From NCBI GenBank assembly GCA_943736015.1, contig OX031065.1, positions 50,756,992-50,820,991 on the forward strand: a stretch of DNA of 64,000 nt, given 5' to 3'. Shown one piece after another: positions 32,070 through 42,163 of this stretch. The position numbers and the translations under genes are program-made. Positions within the stretch are counted from its first letter, which is position 1. Every line of letters begins with the position of its first letter. The notes under the pieces were generated by a model. The model saw only the letters and a program-made list of their open reading frames with translations, did not search any database and had not been told where the DNA came from. This DNA comes from Tridacna crocea (Eukaryota > Mollusca > Bivalvia > Cardiida > Cardiidae).

Positions 32070-32290
32070 AGAAGATATTGTGAAAAAAAAAGAAGAAAAT
32101 GTTGGTTACATGCATTTTCTCAGTTCCTCACTCTTTTTTTTTTTAGCTTCCTTAAAATTACAGATGCCTCAAAATAGGTATAATATAAGAGACCCTAAGG
32201 AAAAAGCCTTTTCAAAACCTTTTGGGAAAAGGAGAAAATGTTGGTTACTAGCATTTCTTCCTTTTTCCATAAAAGGTTTTCTTCTTTTTT
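32070..32290 (+). mobile_element. two degenerate palindrome MITE fragments
   Basis: GAAGAAAATGTTGGTTACATGC (32090-32111) and a left half GAGACCCTAAGGAAAAAGCC to TGTTGGTTACTAGC (about 32190-32250). Confidence 0.55.
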
Positions 32291-32319
32291 TAAGACAATT
32301 ACCATCAATTCAGCTGATT

Positions 32320-32547
32320 TTAATCCTTCCCCAAACAACAAATTTTAGACTCTTCCAAACTCAAAGAGTTTGCAGATGACCATTTCAAATTTGATAGAAA
32401 TGGCAGAAAGTTCTCCAAATGGCTAGAAAACACTGTGGGAAAAGGAGAAATTGCTCGTTACAAGCAATTTCTCCTTTTCCCACAGTGTTTTCAGAAGACT
32501 TGTACTGCAGACACGTAAAAACAAGGGCTTGTTTGGTAAAGGGTTAA
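32320..32547 (-). mobile_element. palindrome MITE family C, full length
   Basis: TTAATCCTTCCCCAAACAAC to GGTAAAGGGTTAA; AACACTGTGGG/CCCACAGTGTT flanks; core GCTCGTTACAAGC has one unpaired change. Confidence 0.88.
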
Positions 32548-32607
32548 TTTTTTATATGGAGATGATTTAATTTTGATTTGTCTGAAATATTCACTGTTTT
32601 GTAAAGA

Positions 32608-32880
32608 ATTAATCAGTACAGAACAATCCCTGGTTTTTAATGACTGACAGAGAGGCCTTTTGAAAACAATATTTTAGGTTTGTCCAAACTGAAAACATTT
32701 GCAGACAACAAAATAAAAAGTGACTGAAAATTTGAAATTTGCTGTAAATTTGAAGGGTAGAAAACATTGTAGGAAAAGGAAAAAATTTGGTTGCTAGCAT
32801 TTTCTCCTTTTCCCACAATGTTTTCTAAAGGCTTATTTCTTAGATTTGTCAAAAGTAGGGATTGTGTGGTTATGGGTTAA
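32608..32880 (-). mobile_element. chimeric palindrome MITE (plus-left fused to minus copy)
   Basis: 32618-32667 is a forward left arm (AATCCCTGGTTTTTAATGAC to GCCTTTTGAAAACA) joined directly to a reversed copy from ATATTTTAGGTTTGTCC. Confidence 0.75.
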
Positions 32881-33076
32881 CTCATTACCAAACGACAAAA
32901 TTTTAGGTTTGTCCAAATTGAAAGCATTTGCAGATGACAAAATAAAAGTGACTGACAATTTTTGTGGGAAAAGGAGAAAATGCTGGTTACCAGCATTTTC
33001 TCCTTTTCCCACAATGTTTTCTAAAGGCTTCTTTCTCAGGGTCGTCAAAAGTAGGGATTGTGTGATAATGGGTTAA
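32877..33076 (-). mobile_element. palindrome MITE family A, left arm shortened
   Basis: Shares TTAA with the chimera. About 30 bp missing before the core (GACAATTTTTGTGGGAAAAG). Confidence 0.86.
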
Positions 33077-33204
33077 GTAACATATCAATGACATATCAGT
33101 TGTTTGATGTGATAGGATTTGACTATAAATAGGAAAGATAAATATGTAAGCCCCATCAGTGTACCTTTGCACTTACAGTAGGGGACATTATCACACAGTC
33201 ATGG

Positions 33205-33480
33205 TAAAGGAAATGTCTGTCTGTCTGTCTGTCTGCTTGCCTGTCTGTCTGCTTGCCTGTATTCCAGCCTGCTTCTTGTCTGACTGTCTATCCATCCTTC
33301 CATCTGTCTGCCTGCTTGTATACATGTTTGTCTAATCGCCTGCCAGTCTGCCCTTATTCTACCTTCGGTCTGAAAGTTTGCTCTGATGCTATTTTTGTGA
33401 GCAAATTTTCAGACTGAAGGTAACTGTATTCGTGCCTGCTTGTCTGTCTGTCTGTCTGACTGTCTATCCATTTGTCCATC
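33205..33480 (+). repeat. (CTGT)n/(TCTGTCTG) microsatellite around a foldback
   Basis: GTCTGTCTGTCTGTCTG on both sides of the inverted repeat at 33361-33421, grading into CTGCCTGCTTG and CCATCCATCC. Confidence 0.85.
33361..33421. repeat. foldback ACCTTCGGTCTGAAA, copy 1
   Basis: ACCTTCGGTCTGAAAGTTTG pairs with AAATTTTCAGACTGAAGGT around GATGCTATTTTTGTG. Longer copy at 62866-62969. Confidence 0.8.
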
Positions 33481-33489
33481 CATCCACCC

Positions 33490-33885
33490 ATCTTCGCAAG
33501 CCAAGACTTGCAATTCACTACATTACTCTACCCTTGGCGGATCGAGCTTGATTTTTACAGTCACCCGATACGCTCTTTCATTGGTTGCAGCCAGCTCTCG
33601 CTGCAACGAATGAAATCGCTCGTAGCATTCATCTTTAATAAAAATAGAACACGGTCACTACCTTTCGAATAGAAGTTCAACATGGAAACCCAGGTGAATG
33701 TCTGCTTACCGCTTCATGTGTACTCATAAGCGGTTTGTAAAACAATATTTCATTTGCTTTTAGAAATATGATGTAAAGGGGGGTAATAACCATCCAATAG
33801 AGAGCGCATCGCAGGAATCTCAAAATCGGGCTCAATCAGCCAAGATAAGATCCATGTAGTGATCGTAAACTTGGCTCGCGAAGAT
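33490..33885 (+). mobile_element. 394-bp TIR element, copy 3
   Basis: Best ends: ATCTTCGCAAGCCAAGAC and CTTGGCTCGCGAAGAT. Confidence 0.87.
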
Positions 33886-33984
33886 TCCATCCACCTGTCC
33901 AACTGTCATTTTATCCAATTGTCTATCTCTCTAATTATCTGCTGCCAGTCTCGTCTCTTTCAGTGAGAATCAGTCTTCTTTTCA

Positions 33985-34170
33985 TGTTAAGTCTTTTGAA
34001 AACACGGTGGGGAAGGAGAAATTGCTAGTAACGAGCAATTTCTCCTTTTCCCACAGTGTTTTCTACCTTTTTTGAGAACTTTTTTGCCATTTTCTCTAAA
34101 TCTAAAATTGTTGTCTGCAAACTCTTTCGGTATGGAAGGGTCCAAAACTTATTGTTTGGGAAAGGGTTAA
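33985..34170 (+). mobile_element. palindrome MITE family C, left arm lost
   Basis: AAGTCTTTTGAAAACACGG to TTTGGGAAAGGGTTAA; core GCTAGTAACGAGC. Confidence 0.82.
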
Positions 34171-34172
34171 AA

Positions 34173-34440
34173 GGCTATGTAGACTCTTAAGGTATTTTTA
34201 GATTTTGTGCCAGAAATAAAAAAAAAGTATTGTGGGAATGTCAAGTGACTGACACATAGCTAATAATGCTTAAATTCCGTAACAGAACAGACATGTAATT
34301 ATTTTCTATAATGTCTTTGGATGCTATGTCTGAAGCTTCGTCTGTGTATTTCCGGTATGTAAATGAGCGAGTTTCTCATGAAATAGATCATGTGTCCTGT
34401 CGGTATCGACCTGGGCCAATGTGGCTTAAATCATGCAACT
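34173..34440 (-). mobile_element. family K fragment
   Basis: AGGCTATGTAGACTCTTAAG through TCAAGTGACTGACACATAGC to GGTATCGACCTGGGC, i.e. the middle of the 56-59 kb K elements. Confidence 0.75.
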
Positions 34441-34444
34441 GTTT

Positions 34445-34580
34445 ATTGAAAGGGTAGAAAACATTGTGGGAAAAGGAGAAAATGCTGGTTACCAGCATTT
34501 TCTCCTTTTCCCACAATGTTTTGAAAAAGCTTCTTTTCAAGGGTCATCAAAAGCTGTCACTATGTGATAAAGGATTTGTA
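34445..34580 (-). mobile_element. palindrome MITE family A, left end lost
   Basis: GAAAGGGTAGAAAACATTGTG to GATAAAGGATTTGTAAA; perfect core. Confidence 0.78.
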
Positions 34581-34977
34581 AAATCCTTGTTTACTATGCA
34601 GCATCATGTCCATTTTTCACTTTGGCGTAAAAGTTTTGATTCTACTTTTCTTGGGTTTTTAAATGATTGCTGCAACATTTTTATTGCAAATTTACCAAAC
34701 ATGATAACTGTAATAATTATAGAATGTAGACCCATAGTTATCTCCCATTTTGAATAGCACTTTTAGTCTAACTCTAAATTTAAAGTGTAACAAAACCTCT
34801 GATTGGCTAAACTGTTTATCATAAATTGTATTGCACTGAAATATGGAGAATTCTTGACATTATGGCAAAGGATGCAAAATCTGAATGGTTTATGAATATG
34901 GGTCAAATACTAGTATGTGATGAGAATCCATTCTGGAAGTAGCAGCATTGCTAAAATGCTTTTTTTTCATTTTTCAG

Positions 34978-35185
34978 AATACTTTCTACAGATACTCCAT
35001 CTTCAGCGCCGTTATTTTGGGAGCCATTATTTCATTGGTTCCAACTTACGGTTACCCATCCGGAGCTCCCAAAGATGTATGTCAGAACATGACCCCTGGG
35101 CATCCACCCACGACCACTGTTGGTGCTGCACCTTTTTTCGTTAAGGTCAATTCTAACTCATATCAACCTGGAGTGTCTGTAAAAG
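34978..35185 (+). CDS. Reeler gene exon: leader and start of domain
   Basis: Acceptor TTTTCATTTTTCAG, donor GTAATT. It holds the signal-peptide-like stretch and DVCQNMTPGHPPTTTVGAAP, with the first conserved Cys of the Reeler fold. It ends with one carried G. Confidence 0.85.
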
Positions 35186-38100
35186 GTAATTTCAGCCTGT
35201 CACAACTTTGGTTGTTTATTGGACAGTGTTGACCAAGATTAGGCTGCAATAAACATGCAGTCTGTTCTTCAGTAAACATTGTATTCTGTGGATAGCTACA
35301 CTAAATAACCCTTACATAATAATGCTTAAAACCCATTACCACACAATCCCTACTTTTGACGCCCCTGAGAAAAAAAGCCTATAGAAAACATTGTGAGAAA
35401 AGGAGAAAATGCTGGTAACCAGCATTTTCTCCTTTTCCCACAATGTTTTCTACCCTTCACAAAACAAATTTCAAATTTTCAGTCACTTTTATTTTGTCAT
35501 CTGCAAATGCTTTCGATTTGAACCAGTCTAAAATATTGTCGTTTGGTAATGACTTAAGTCCTTTATTTCCTGACTGAATTCCTTTCCAGATATTTACTGA
35601 TTAGGTTTAGTCCAGCTGGTATAAGGATACCTCTTTACTAAACTCCAAAATTTTAGACCATTCAAAATTTAAAGTATTTACAGACGACAAAATACATGTG
35701 GCCTGTCCCATAAAAAGGGACCATGTGGGAACTGCGACAAGCATCGATTTAGGTCAGATAGCGCAGTCTGACCAGAGTCTTCACATTTCCCTTTTATGAT
35801 ATTTTCTGTATGAAAAGTGATCGTTTTACCTTACTAGACAACGATTTTTGAACTACATGTATCAACTTAAACTGACCCGCAGCATCTTTGATTTATATTT
35901 ATCTTATTGATGTATGGAATACCCAGATTGTCCCTTTTGCATGATGGGTCACAAACATTACACCAATACTGTAGTATGATTTGAGAAGGGTAGAAAATAT
36001 TGTAAGAAAAGCAGAAAATTCTGGTTACCAGCATTTGCTTCTACTGCCACAAAGTTTTCAAAAGCTTACTCTTTCGGGGCCATTAAAAACCAGGATTATG
36101 TGGGGAAGGCTTAGGCAAAATGAAAATGTTGCTTGTATTTTCAAATTTTCAAAGAATTTGTCTAGGAAAGGGTAAAAAGAAAATTTGGATAAAAGGAGAA
36201 AATGCTTGTAGTCAGCATATTTTTCTGTTATCCAATAGTGCTTTCAAAAGCTTTGCCATCAGGGTTGTTAAGATATAGGATTGCATGACAGTCTTTATTA
36301 CTTTTTTTGTCTCCGTTACTGTTTTAAAGGTGTTATCACATCTGCAACCAAGACCATTTTCCGAGGATTCTTGCTCGAAGCTCGAACCACTGCCACTGAT
36401 GAAGCCTTTGGTAAATTCATAGTTGATGATAAAGATGAAACTGTGCACACCGTGTGTGGACCTGTAAGTTTTCCGAGACCTAACCTGTGTTAGTCTGATC
36501 TCATGACCATCCATAGTCTTATTCTCCAAGATTTCAAAAAATTGAAAGTAACAGATGGCTAAACCCAATGGTTTAGCCAATCAGAAGTGTTGTTTCTTCA
36601 GACTTATAAGAATCTGGAGAATGAGACAAGGAACGTTTTTAAGAGTGGTTGAGAATATGGATCAAGACTGCCAGTGCTAATTGGTCTGATCTTTATCTAT
36701 GCTATCTGCAAAAGCCCTTGTGTTTGCTTTTGGCTGTGCATGCATGTAAAGTATTGGTTTATAGCAGCCACTTGCCTAGAGAGGTAAGTTTAGTTTGTTA
36801 CTTTGGGTGGCAGGTTATAACAGGTTTACTGTACAGTTTTCCTTGTGCCAAGCTCGAGCTCAGTGAGATACACTGCTTGAAGCCAGGATGTAGCTGGCTT
36901 GATTCTTCATCTCACCAGGGAGACAGACGTGCTGATTCCTGTACCCCCAAAACATGTTACTTATATGGCTTGCAACACCCGAAAAGGAACATTCAAGCAT
37001 TTGTGTAAAGTGTCATCTGGGATCAGCCTGCGCAGGCTAATCTGCGAGGGCACTTTATGACTACATTAAATTTTGTGCTTCAATAGACTTGTGTAAAACA
37101 GAAAATTACACCAAAACGGAAAGTCGTTTTGGATTAGCCTGCGCGGAATGCGCTGGCTAATCTGAGACGACACTTTAGGCAAATGTCTGAATGTCCCTTT
37201 TCGCGTGTTGTGGGCCATATTTGATCATGAAAAGACGAGCCATGCTCCGGCTAAAGGGGACTTAATGCATCTTTGTGATGCATGATACCATGCAAGTTAT
37301 CATATCATTGTGGAATAATGATATCCATTAATACAAATAACTGTTACAGCCATTTGATACATTTGGTCAGGTGGTCCTTTACCATGCAAAAAATATACTA
37401 GTAGCAAAAAGGTTTGCCCAGTGTCAGCCTACCCTGACAGTGCAGGAAGCCATTGGTTGAATTACTTCTTACAGATGTTTTAAGCTCTCTTTTCATGGAT
37501 CATGTGGTTTTTACTATAATGTTATTAATCAAGTGATTTTGTATTGGCCCAGTTACAGGTCCAAGGTCAGCCGAAGGCCAAGGGCCAATACGGCGGACCG
37601 AGGAACTGTAACTGGGCCAATACGAAATCACTTAATGACAATTTCATTAACTCTTTACCACACAACAAAATTTTAGACTGGTGCAAATTGAAAGCATTTG
37701 CAGACAACAAAATAAAGGTGACTGAAAAATAGAAATTTGTTCTGGGAGGGGTAGAAAACACTGTTGGAAAAGGAGAAAATGCTGGTTACCAGCATTTTCT
37801 CCTTTTCCAACAGTGTTTTCAAAAGGCTTCTCTCTCAGGGGCGTCAAAAGTAGGGATTGTGTGGTAATGAGTTAATTGAGCATTTACCAAACAATCCCTG
37901 GTTTTTACGACCCTGAAAAAGAAGCCTTCTGAAAACATTGTGAGAAAAGGAGAAAATGCTGGTAACCAGTATTTTCTCCTTTTTACAACAAAGTTTTCTA
38001 TCCTGCTGGAAAGAAATATAAATTTTTTGGTTATGTTTACTTTGCCGCCTCCTTGAATGGATTGGCTAAAAGTATGCGCAGACGCTCTCGCGACTGAACT

Positions 38101-40061
38101 TTTGACCATTCACGTTCAAAGAATTCTGTATTGGTCGCGGGTCAAGTCAACTGTATTGATCGGAGGTCAAGTCGTATTAAGCCGGGTTCACGACCTGTAT
38201 ACTACATGAAGTCAGAAATGTGACTAGTATCGCGTGGACCGGTTTCCATGTATAACTTCTATATATCCAATAGTTAATTAATGAATTAGAATATTAATAC
38301 ACACATGTAATTTTGTTGTGTTGGCAGTGAAGGTATAGACACTTTATGGTTTATTGTAGTTCGATGATGCAGGATTGACACACAGCAATAAGACAGACAA
38401 GACTGAGGTGATGTTTGAATGGATGCCGCCTGCTGCCCCAGCTGGGGACCTTAAATTTAAGTGAGTCTAACTTCCATCTATTCTTTACTACATAATCACA
38501 ATCTTTAATGTTACGAAAGAAAAGGCTTTTAAAAATGTTGTGGTAAAAGGAGAAAATACTGGTAACCAGCATTTTTCTTTTTTTTTTCACCCCATCAAAT
38601 ACAGAAATCATTATTAAAACTACATATAATTTGATGTTTTTAAAATACTTTCAACTTGGCCCAGTCCAAAATTTTGTTGTTTGGTAAAGATTTAACCCTT
38701 TCCATGACAACAAACTTTGGATTCTTCCAAATTAAAAGCACTTTTAAATTAGAAATTAAGTGTGATTAGTATAGACTGCTAATTGGAACTCGCTGACCTT
38801 TTGCTGACAGTGTAGATCAAGATCAGACTGCACAGAATGTGCAGTCTAATCTTAGATCTACACCTTCTAATATGGAGATAACTTTCTTTCAAAAACTACC
38901 TTTAACCCATTACCACACAATCCCTACTTTTGACGACCCTGAGAAAGAAGCCTTTGGAAAACATAGTAGGAAAAGGAAAAAATGCTGGTAACCAGCATTT
39001 TCTCCTTTTCTCACAATGTTTTCTACCCTTCATAAGACAAATTTCAATTTTTCAGTCACTTTTATATTGTCGTCTGCAAATGCTTTCGATTTGGACAAAC
39101 CTAAAATTTTATCGTTTGGTAATGGGTTAAATTAGAAATTAAGTGCGGTTAGTCCATAACCTACTAAGCGGACCTCGCTGACCTTTTGCTGACAGTGTAG
39201 ATCAAGATCAGACTGCAAAGAATATGCAGTCTGAACTTAGATCTACACTGTCCAATATGGAGATATCTTTCTTTCAAAAACTTCCTTTAAAATAGCAAAA
39301 TTTGGGTTTTTAAAGTTTCAAGTTAGTTATTTAGCAAGACAAGGGTTAAAAAGATGGAACATTTATTTCATGCTTTCCAGTAGGATATCGAGTAGTAGCG
39401 GTGAAAATATTTTTTGATACTCCACAGGTACGACCTGTGAAAATACTGTTTTTTATATTCTAGTTACTGTATCTAGGTAAAATGCACAAAACTTCACAAC
39501 ATGATGGAAATATGATGTCTTTTATCTTACATTTCTGGCACTTGACATAATATTGTAATGCTTTGCTATGCGGAGGGAATATGCCATGGGAATAACTGAA
39601 AAGAACTATACTGGATTTTGATAAAGCTCCTCCCAGAAAGGGTCAAAAGCATGAAATAAATAGAATATTTGTTTTTTCAGTGAAAGATTGAAACTTATTT
39701 CATCTTATGAACATCAGTAATATTTTCACTTGTAAAAATATTACTGATGTTCACTTGATATTTCACTCATAAAAATATTACTGGAGTTCACTTGATGAAA
39801 TAAAGTTCAACAACAGATATCCTCTATGTCTTTTAAAGGTTTTAACACAAAGTGTCAAATTTTGTTAATATTCCTTGTGTATATGTCTTGATATTTTTCA
39901 GTAAGCAGGGGTTTTCACCCCAAGGCATTTCAATGATATAAAAAATTCACTTGTGATTTATTACCTTTTTTTGTAGATTGACTGTTGTCGAGCGCATTAA
40001 ACCAAGTCGCTACTGGCTGAACATCTACTCTCCAACTCTGTCGGCAAACACAGTTTATTAA
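34978..40061 (+). CDS. Reeler-domain defence-type secreted protein, four exons, start exon missing
   Basis: Reeler-domain proteins of this single-domain type (insect Hdd11/noduler-like 'putative defence proteins') are secreted and tied to immune responses in invertebrates. Exons 34978-35185, 36330-36463, 38360-38460 and 39977-40061 join in phase (528 nt, 175 residues plus TAA) with GT-AG borders. A hydrophobic leader (FSAVILGAIISLVPTYGYPS) precedes the domain. Domain signatures follow in order: DVCQNMTPGH, YQPGVSVKG, the core FRGFLLEAR, HTVCGP, VMFEWMPPAAPAGDLKFK and the closing RYWLNIYS. No in-frame ATG lies between the 34978 acceptor and the leader, so the initiator Met is on an upstream exon I could not place. 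Introns and the 3' flank hold palindrome MITEs. The family is sure; an immune role here is inference. Confidence 0.9.
35326..35557 (+). mobile_element. palindrome MITE family A, full length, in Reeler intron 1
   Basis: TTAAAACCCATTACC to GGTAATGACTTAA; core intact. Confidence 0.87.
35628..36113 (-). mobile_element. palindrome MITE family A split by about 270 bp of other DNA
   Basis: Left part to AAAATACATGTGGCC (35703), right part from ATTTGAGAAGGGTAG (about 35978). The inserted piece has no ends I recognise. Confidence 0.7.
36160..36293 (-). mobile_element. palindrome MITE, degenerate
   Basis: GGATAAAAGGAGAAAATGC with worn return arm; ends about 35 bp before the 36330 exon. Confidence 0.6.
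36330..36463 (+). CDS. Reeler gene exon: FRGFLLEAR core
   Basis: Acceptor TTTTAAAG, donor GTAAGT. It encodes GVITSATKTIFRGFLLEART, then ATDEAFGKF and a second Cys in HTVCGP. It ends in phase 0. Confidence 0.9.
37007..37200. mobile_element. foldback MITE: GTGTCATCTGGGATCAGCCTG
   Basis: Left half GTGTCATCTGGGATCAGCC is answered by GGCTAATCTGAGACGACAC; each half also contains its own CCTGCGCAGG-type dyad. It abuts the next element. Confidence 0.75.
37237..37505. mobile_element. GAGCCATGCTC TIR element, copy 3
   Basis: GAGCCATGCTCCGGCTAAAG to TTTAAGCTCTCTTTTCATGG; right end worn. Confidence 0.6.
37528..37636. repeat. foldback AGTGATTTTGTATTGGCCC
   Basis: CAAGTGATTTTGTATTGGCC with CAGTTACA pairs with TGTAACTGGGCCAATACG and AAATCACTT, loop about 45 bp. 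Confidence 0.85.
37647..37875 (-). mobile_element. palindrome MITE family A with perfect 32-bp arms
   Basis: Core 37754-37820 pairs without mismatch. CACTGTTGG/CCAACAGTG carries two substitutions relative to CATTGTGGG/CCCACAATG, each matched on the other arm. Confidence 0.9.
37872..38050 (+). mobile_element. palindrome MITE family A, right end lost
   Basis: Shares TTAA with the previous copy, runs to GTTTACTTTGCCGCC and stops. Confidence 0.8.
38360..38460 (+). CDS. Reeler gene exon: FEWMPP segment
   Basis: Acceptor TTATTGTAG, donor GTGAGT. It encodes FDDAGLTHSNKTDKTEVMFE then WMPPAAPAGDLKFK; the F-x-W-x-P pattern is typical of Reeler domains. Two bases carry over. Confidence 0.9.
38481..38695 (+). 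mobile_element. palindrome MITE family A, worn
   Basis: TTCTTTACTACATAATCAC to GGTAAAGATTTAA, 20 bp after a Reeler exon; return arm decayed into a T-run. Confidence 0.78.
38752..39290 (+). repeat. about 155-bp duplicated flank on both sides of a MITE
   Basis: TTAGAAATTAAGTG, GACCTTTTGCTGACAGTGTA and GATATCTTTCTTTCAAAAAC-like segments occur at 38752-38905 and 39127-39290; the MITE 38902-39130 lies between. Confidence 0.8.
38902..39130 (+). mobile_element. palindrome MITE family A, full length
   Basis: TTAACCCATTACC to GGTAATGGGTTAA, in the last Reeler intron. Confidence 0.88.
39358..39812 (+). mobile_element. foldback MITE, copy 2
   Basis: TTTATTTCATGCTTTCCAG to AGCATGAAATAAATAGAATA, then a hairpin of ATCAGTAATATTTTCACTTG with a partial triplication of ATTACTG. 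Reverse of 14873-15288. Confidence 0.7.
39977..40061 (+). CDS. Reeler gene last exon
   Basis: Acceptor TTTTTTTGTAG. It encodes LTVVERIKPSRYWLNIYSPT then LSANTVY and TAA at 40059-40061. There is no GPI or membrane segment after the domain, so the product should be soluble. Confidence 0.88.
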
Positions 40062-40102
40062 CAGAAGAATGAGAACCACCCATTATGACAGAAAATATGC
40101 CA

Positions 40103-40331
40103 ATTCCATTTCCCAAACAACAAATTTTAGACTCTTCCAAACTGGAAGGGATTGCAGACAACAATTTCAAATTTGATGAAAATGGTAGAAAGTTCTTATG
40201 AAGGGTAGAAAACACTATGGGAAAAGGGGAAATTGCTCGTTACAAGCAATATCTCCTTTTTTTCCACAGTGTTTTCAAAAGACTTTTACTGCAGACACAG
40301 AAAAACCAGGGCTTGTTTGGGAAAGGGTTAA
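40103..40331 (-). mobile_element. palindrome MITE family C in the Reeler 3' flank
   Basis: Starts about 40 bp after the Reeler stop codon, so it may be in the 3' UTR. TTTGGGAAAGGGTTAA end; core partly worn. Confidence 0.83.
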
Positions 40332-40370
40332 AGAAATATTCTACCCGATACCAGTACAATTCTGAAGCAA

Positions 40371-40507
40371 AGCTCCAGATAGAGGGAGTGATTTCGATTT
40401 CAAAATTGAAAATATTAATTATTCTCCGCTAAACCATATGTTTATGGGTATCCATTAGAATCATCTCATCGAGACAGTTCTAATGAGTACTCACAACATA
40501 GGGTTTA
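40371..40507. mobile_element. AGCTCTAGATAGAGGGAG foldback MITE, copy 2 (right end lost)
   Basis: AGCTCCAGATAGAGGGAGTG, central hairpin GGGTATCCATTAGAATCATC, CAACATAGGG. Confidence 0.72.
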
Positions 40508-40739
40508 TTAAAATACATGTAGTTCCAGGAAAGACAGATTATATTAAAACTAAATTAAACCACAGTTAGGTAATCAACTCAAAAAATGTCTAGAAATTAT
40601 AGTAAAATAGGAATCATTACATTACAATGTGCAAGTCTTGCTTTAGCATGTACCATATTATCCTTACCTTAAATTTCAATTTGAGATTTATTTTTTTTCT
40701 AAAACTTCTTTGAGTACTTGTAGCAATACTTGCTTCTCT

Positions 40740-40969
40740 TCTAACTCATTACCAAACAACAATATTTTAGGCTAGTCCAATTTGAAAACATTTGCAGACG
40801 ACAAAATAAAAGTGACTGAGAATTCAAAATTTGTTCTGTGACGGGAAGAAAACAATGTGGGAAAAGAAGAAAATGCTGGTTACCAGCATTTTCTCCTTTT
40901 CCCACGATGTTTTCAAAAGGCTTCTTTCACAGGGGTGTTTAAAGTTTGGATTGTATGGTAAAAGGTTAA
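40740..40969 (-). mobile_element. palindrome MITE family A, full length
   Basis: CTAACTCATTACC to GTAAAAGGTTAA; GGGAAAAGAAG on one arm is unpaired at one site. Confidence 0.86.
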
Positions 40970-41422
40970 GTACTTGTACCAGTGCTTGCTTCTCTTTTAA
41001 CGCTGATAACCAGATGCAAATTTATTTGTGCACTGTTTACTTATCATAGATGAACTTGAAAGTATACTGTATCTATTTTTAGTACTTATTGTGATCATTT
41101 TGTGATATGTAATGAATGCTTCAATTGCCTGTTCATTCTGCTGTTGTAAAAGATTAAACTTTTATGTTTTTGCTGTTAATGTAATTTACCTCTAGCAAAA
41201 TTATTTATTACTTTAGAATTGACCTTTGTGCTGATTTTGATTGACAGGTCTACAAACGTGTTATCAGGCAATAAAAACGCAGCATTGGGCATGATGAAAA
41301 CAAATGCGCTTTTAGGCCTGAATTTTCCTTAAACATATTGATAAATCCATTTTCTCAAATGCTACTTTATAGTGCGTATTATTACAATCTCCCCGATATC
41401 AGGGAGCGTGATGCGTCATATC
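40970..41422. other. no gene seen
   Basis: AT-rich, no frame or repeat recognised. Confidence 0.4.
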
Positions 41423-41606
41423 AGACAATTTTAGATTTGGCATAAAATTTTAGATAAAATGGCAAAAAGTTCTTAAAAAGGGTAGAAAACACTGTGGGAA
41501 AAGAAGAAATTGCTCATTAAGAGCAATTTCTCCTTTTCCCATAGTGTTTTCAAAAGACTTTTACTGCAGACACGTACAAACCAGGGCTTGTTTGGGAAAA
41601 GGTGAA
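41423..41606 (-). mobile_element. palindrome MITE family C, left end lost
   Basis: ACAATTTTAGATTTGGC to TTTGGGAAAAGGTGAA; core GCTCATTAAGAGC. Confidence 0.78.
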
Positions 41607-41723
41607 GTCAAATGCCAGGGAAAATACTTCTCACGCTCTGACTGTCATTCTTCTCTAAACCTTTACCTAACAATTCTGTGTTTTTTCAACATCTTTATAT
41701 ATCTTTGTTTTGAAAAGGAATGT

Positions 41724-41946
41724 TTAACCCTTTACCAAACGACAATATTTTACGCTTGTCCAAATGGAAAGCATTTGCAGACGACAAAATAAAAGTGACT
41801 GAAAGTTTGAAATTTGTTTTGTAAAGCGTCAAAAACATTGTGGGCAAAGGAGAAAATGCTGGTTACCAGCATTTTCTTCTTTTCCCACAATGTTTTCAAA
41901 AGGCTTCTTTCTCAGGGTCGTCAAAAATAGGGATTATGTGGTGTTT
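41724..41946 (-). mobile_element. palindrome MITE family A, full length
   Basis: TTAACCCTTTACC, one arm GGGCAAAGG unpaired; abuts the next copy. Confidence 0.85.
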
Positions 41947-42163
41947 ACTCTTCACCAAACAAATTCTAGATTTGTATAAATTGAAAACACCTGTAGTCGA
42001 CAAATGTGACTAAAAACTTTAAATTTGACTTTAGAAGAATTGAAAAGATTGTGGAAAAAGGAGAAAATGCTGGTTACAAGCATTTTCTCCTTTTTCCAAC
42101 CATGTTTTCAGAAGGCTTCTTCCTCTGGGTCATAAAAACCAGGGATTGTTTGGTAAATGGTTA
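41945..42163 (-). mobile_element. palindrome MITE family A with matched run-length change
   Basis: GGAAAAAGG (five A) faces CCTTTTTCC (five T) instead of four on each side. Confidence 0.84.

Noticed and set aside
34464-34520. Many short frames starting near MWEKEKMLVTSIFSFSHNVF on both strands
   Set aside because: They are translations of the MITE palindrome, recur at dozens of loci in both orientations and stop within the element.
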